In this document: piece by piece, positions 62,809 through 64,000 of the stretch
Numbering within the stretch: position 1 is the stretch's first letter
Layout of the letters: the number at the start of each line of letters is the position of its first letter
Source of the DNA: Prauserella endophytica
Lineage (GTDB): Bacteria; Actinomycetota; Actinomycetes; Mycobacteriales; Pseudonocardiaceae
DNA: 64,000 bases
Assembly (NCBI RefSeq): GCF_005146945.1
Contig: NZ_SWMS01000001.1
Location: forward strand, 620,001-684,000
Direction: 5' to 3'
Position numbers and translations under genes: made by a program
The notes under the pieces: generated by a model
Databases searched by the model: none
What the model was told of the DNA's origin: nothing
The model's input: the letters and a program-made list of their open reading frames with translations, nothing else

Positions 62809-62882
62809 GGGGTGCATGCTGCCAGGTAACGTTGGACAGCTCACGCGCGGTTTCTCCAGCGGGTGCAACAGGAGGATGACAG

Positions 62883-64000
62883 GTGATCGAACGGCGCACG
62901 GTCTTCAGAGCCGCGATGGCAGCGGGCTCGGCCGGACTGCTCGCGGCCTGCTCGGGGCAGACAGGCGGGACGGCTGAGGTCAACCAGGCGCACGTGCCGC
63001 CCAAGGCTCGGCTGACCGCCGATCCGGCCGTCGACGCCAAGGACGTTTCCGTCGTGAAACCGGTCACGGTCACCGTGAAGGAGGGCACGTTCACGGAGGT
63101 GAAGCTCACCAACGCCGAAGGCGCCGAGGTGAAGGGCGAGCTGAACCCCGAGAAGACCACGTGGACGAGCGCGGAGCCGCTCGGCTACGGCAAGACCTAC
63201 ACCTACTCGGCCAAGGCCAGGGGCAGCGACAACAAGACCGCCGAGCTCACCGGCAGCTTCGCCACCGTCACCCCCGCCAAGGAGGTGCGGGCCACGCTGA
63301 ACCCCGTCGACCACGCCGAGGTCGGCGTCGCCATGCCGATCAGCGTCAAGTTCGCCGAGGCCATCACCGACCGCGCCGCCGCGCAGCGCGCGCTCACGGT
63401 GGAGACGTCCACCGACGTCGAGGGCGCGTGGGCGTGGCTGTCCGACCGACAGGTGGACTGGCGGCCGAGGGAGTACTGGCCTGCCAACACTCAGGTCAAC
63501 GTCAGCGCGAAGCTCTACGGCGTGCACTACGGCAACGGCGCCTACGGCAAGGCCGACGTCACCACCACGTTCACCATCGGCCGCAACCAGGTGGTGAAGG
63601 TCCACACCCCCGAGCACCGCATGCGCGTCTACCGCGACGGCAACGAGGTCGCCAACTACCCGTGCAGCAACGGCAGGGACGCCGACCCGAACCTCAACAC
63701 CCCCAACGGCACCGTGATCGTCATGACCAGGGAGCCGACGTCGATCTTCGACAACGAGCGCTACGGCTACGCCGACCTCGAGAAGAAGTGGTGCTGCCGG
63801 ATCTCCAACCACGGCGAGTACATCCACGAGAACGAGGAGAACCGCGCCAACATCGGCAGGGCCAACACCTCGCACGGCTGCATCAACCTGCTGGAGGCCG
63901 ACGCCAAGGCCTACTTCGACTCGGCCCTGATCGGCGACCCGGTGGAGGTCACCGGCTCGAAGGCGAACTTCCCCACCACGTCGGACGTGATGGACTGGCT
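62883..64000 (+). CDS. L,D-transpeptidase lipoprotein (3' end outside the window)
   Basis: The first 372 residues are present. There is a twin-arginine-like/lipoprotein signal (ERRTVFRAAMAAGSAGLLAACSG, lipobox LAAC), an immunoglobulin-like domain with NPVDHAEVGVAMPISVKF, and the YkuD domain with IHENEENRANIG and the catalytic motif SHGCINL. It forms 3-3 cross-links in peptidoglycan, as mycobacterial Ldt proteins do. GTG at 62883 follows GGAGG by seven bases. The C-terminus lies beyond position 64000. Confidence 0.92.
   Translation, partial: MIERRTVFRAAMAAGSAGLLAACSGQTGGTAEVNQAHVPPKARLTADPAVDAKDVSVVKPVTVTVKEGTFTEVKLTNAEGAEVKGELNPEKTTWTSAEPLGYGKTYTYSAKARGSDNKTAELTGSFATVTPAKEVRATLNPVDHAEVGVAMPISVKFAEAITDRAAAQRALTVETSTDVEGAWAWLSDRQVDWRPREYWPANTQVNVSAKLYGVHYGNGAYGKADVTTTFTIGRNQVVKVHTPEHRMRVYRDGNEVANYPCSNGRDADPNLNTPNGTVIVMTREPTSIFDNERYGYADLEKKWCCRISNHGEYIHENEENRANIGRANTSHGCINLLEADAKAYFDSALIGDPVEVTGSKANFPTTSDVMDW

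Overview
The window is high-GC DNA from an actinomycete, most likely a Pseudonocardiaceae genome (Amycolatopsis/Prauserella/Saccharomonospora type). The evidence is the strong G/C bias at third codon positions, frequent GTG starts and 4-bp ATGA/GTGA overlaps, a bacterial Ku, an HbhA-like locus, IdeR/DtxR-type iron boxes and Pseudonocardiaceae-style intergenic palindromes. The calls come from reading the sequence by eye; no database search was run.

Left part (1-31 kb). This is mostly housekeeping and accessory genes in short operons: glcD-glcE-glcF (glycolate oxidation); hsp18 with a divergent RheA-type repressor; ku; a P450 pair; a fluoroacetate-dehalogenase-like hydrolase divergent from a CGNR regulator; an amidase-TetR pair with a perfect 16-bp operator; a PP2C-like gene divergent from an HTH/Clp-N pair; yczE divergent from a MocR-type regulator; an aminotransferase; DUF445 and 5-FTHF cycloligase-like genes; a second CGNR regulator with a divergent VOC gene; an enolase-superfamily/M24 (DoeA-like) pair with a divergent LysR; and an XRE-hbhA-DUF2516 locus as in mycobacteria.

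Middle part (31.2-55.9 kb). This is a complete hydroxamate-siderophore locus. A formyltransferase and an ornithine N5-hydroxylase diverge from two iron boxes. The hydroxylase operon continues with a siderophore-binding lipoprotein, a 4480-residue four-module NRPS (C-A-T x4 plus a terminal C) and an MbtH protein. Farther right, a heterodimeric ABC half-transporter pair and a FecCD-type permease-permease-ATPase operon diverge from two more iron boxes. Residues read from the A domains give DVWIVGAVNK, DVWHFSLVDK (Ser), DMENLGLINK (N5-hydroxyornithine) and DVFILGAVNK. That order, with a terminal C domain, predicts a formylated erythrochelin analogue of the foroxymithine type: a tetrapeptide ending in a diketopiperazine.

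Right part (55.8-64 kb). A minus-strand operon encodes an OlsB-like N-acyltransferase, a PlsC acyltransferase (together an ornithine-lipid pair), a DedA protein, a mycothiol-dependent isomerase-like protein and PurU. It is followed by a methyltransferase/DUF2505 pair, murB, an SDR and a truncated L,D-transpeptidase.

The most unusual material is not protein families. Four copies of a palindromic repeat built on AAGGCCACC...GGTGGCCTT are present. Two are short hairpins with an identical TGCGTTCAACGCA core. Two are long forms that share a ~60-bp interior in opposite orientation while their arms covary. One short copy lies in frame inside the third adenylation domain of the NRPS. Other signals are a 260-bp non-coding segment of five consecutive perfect hairpins, a shared GGTGGTTA half-site beside both CGNR regulators, a DnaA-box cluster, a 5 x 21-bp tandem repeat, and an ABC half-transporter pair whose degenerate motifs leave exactly one intact ATP site.
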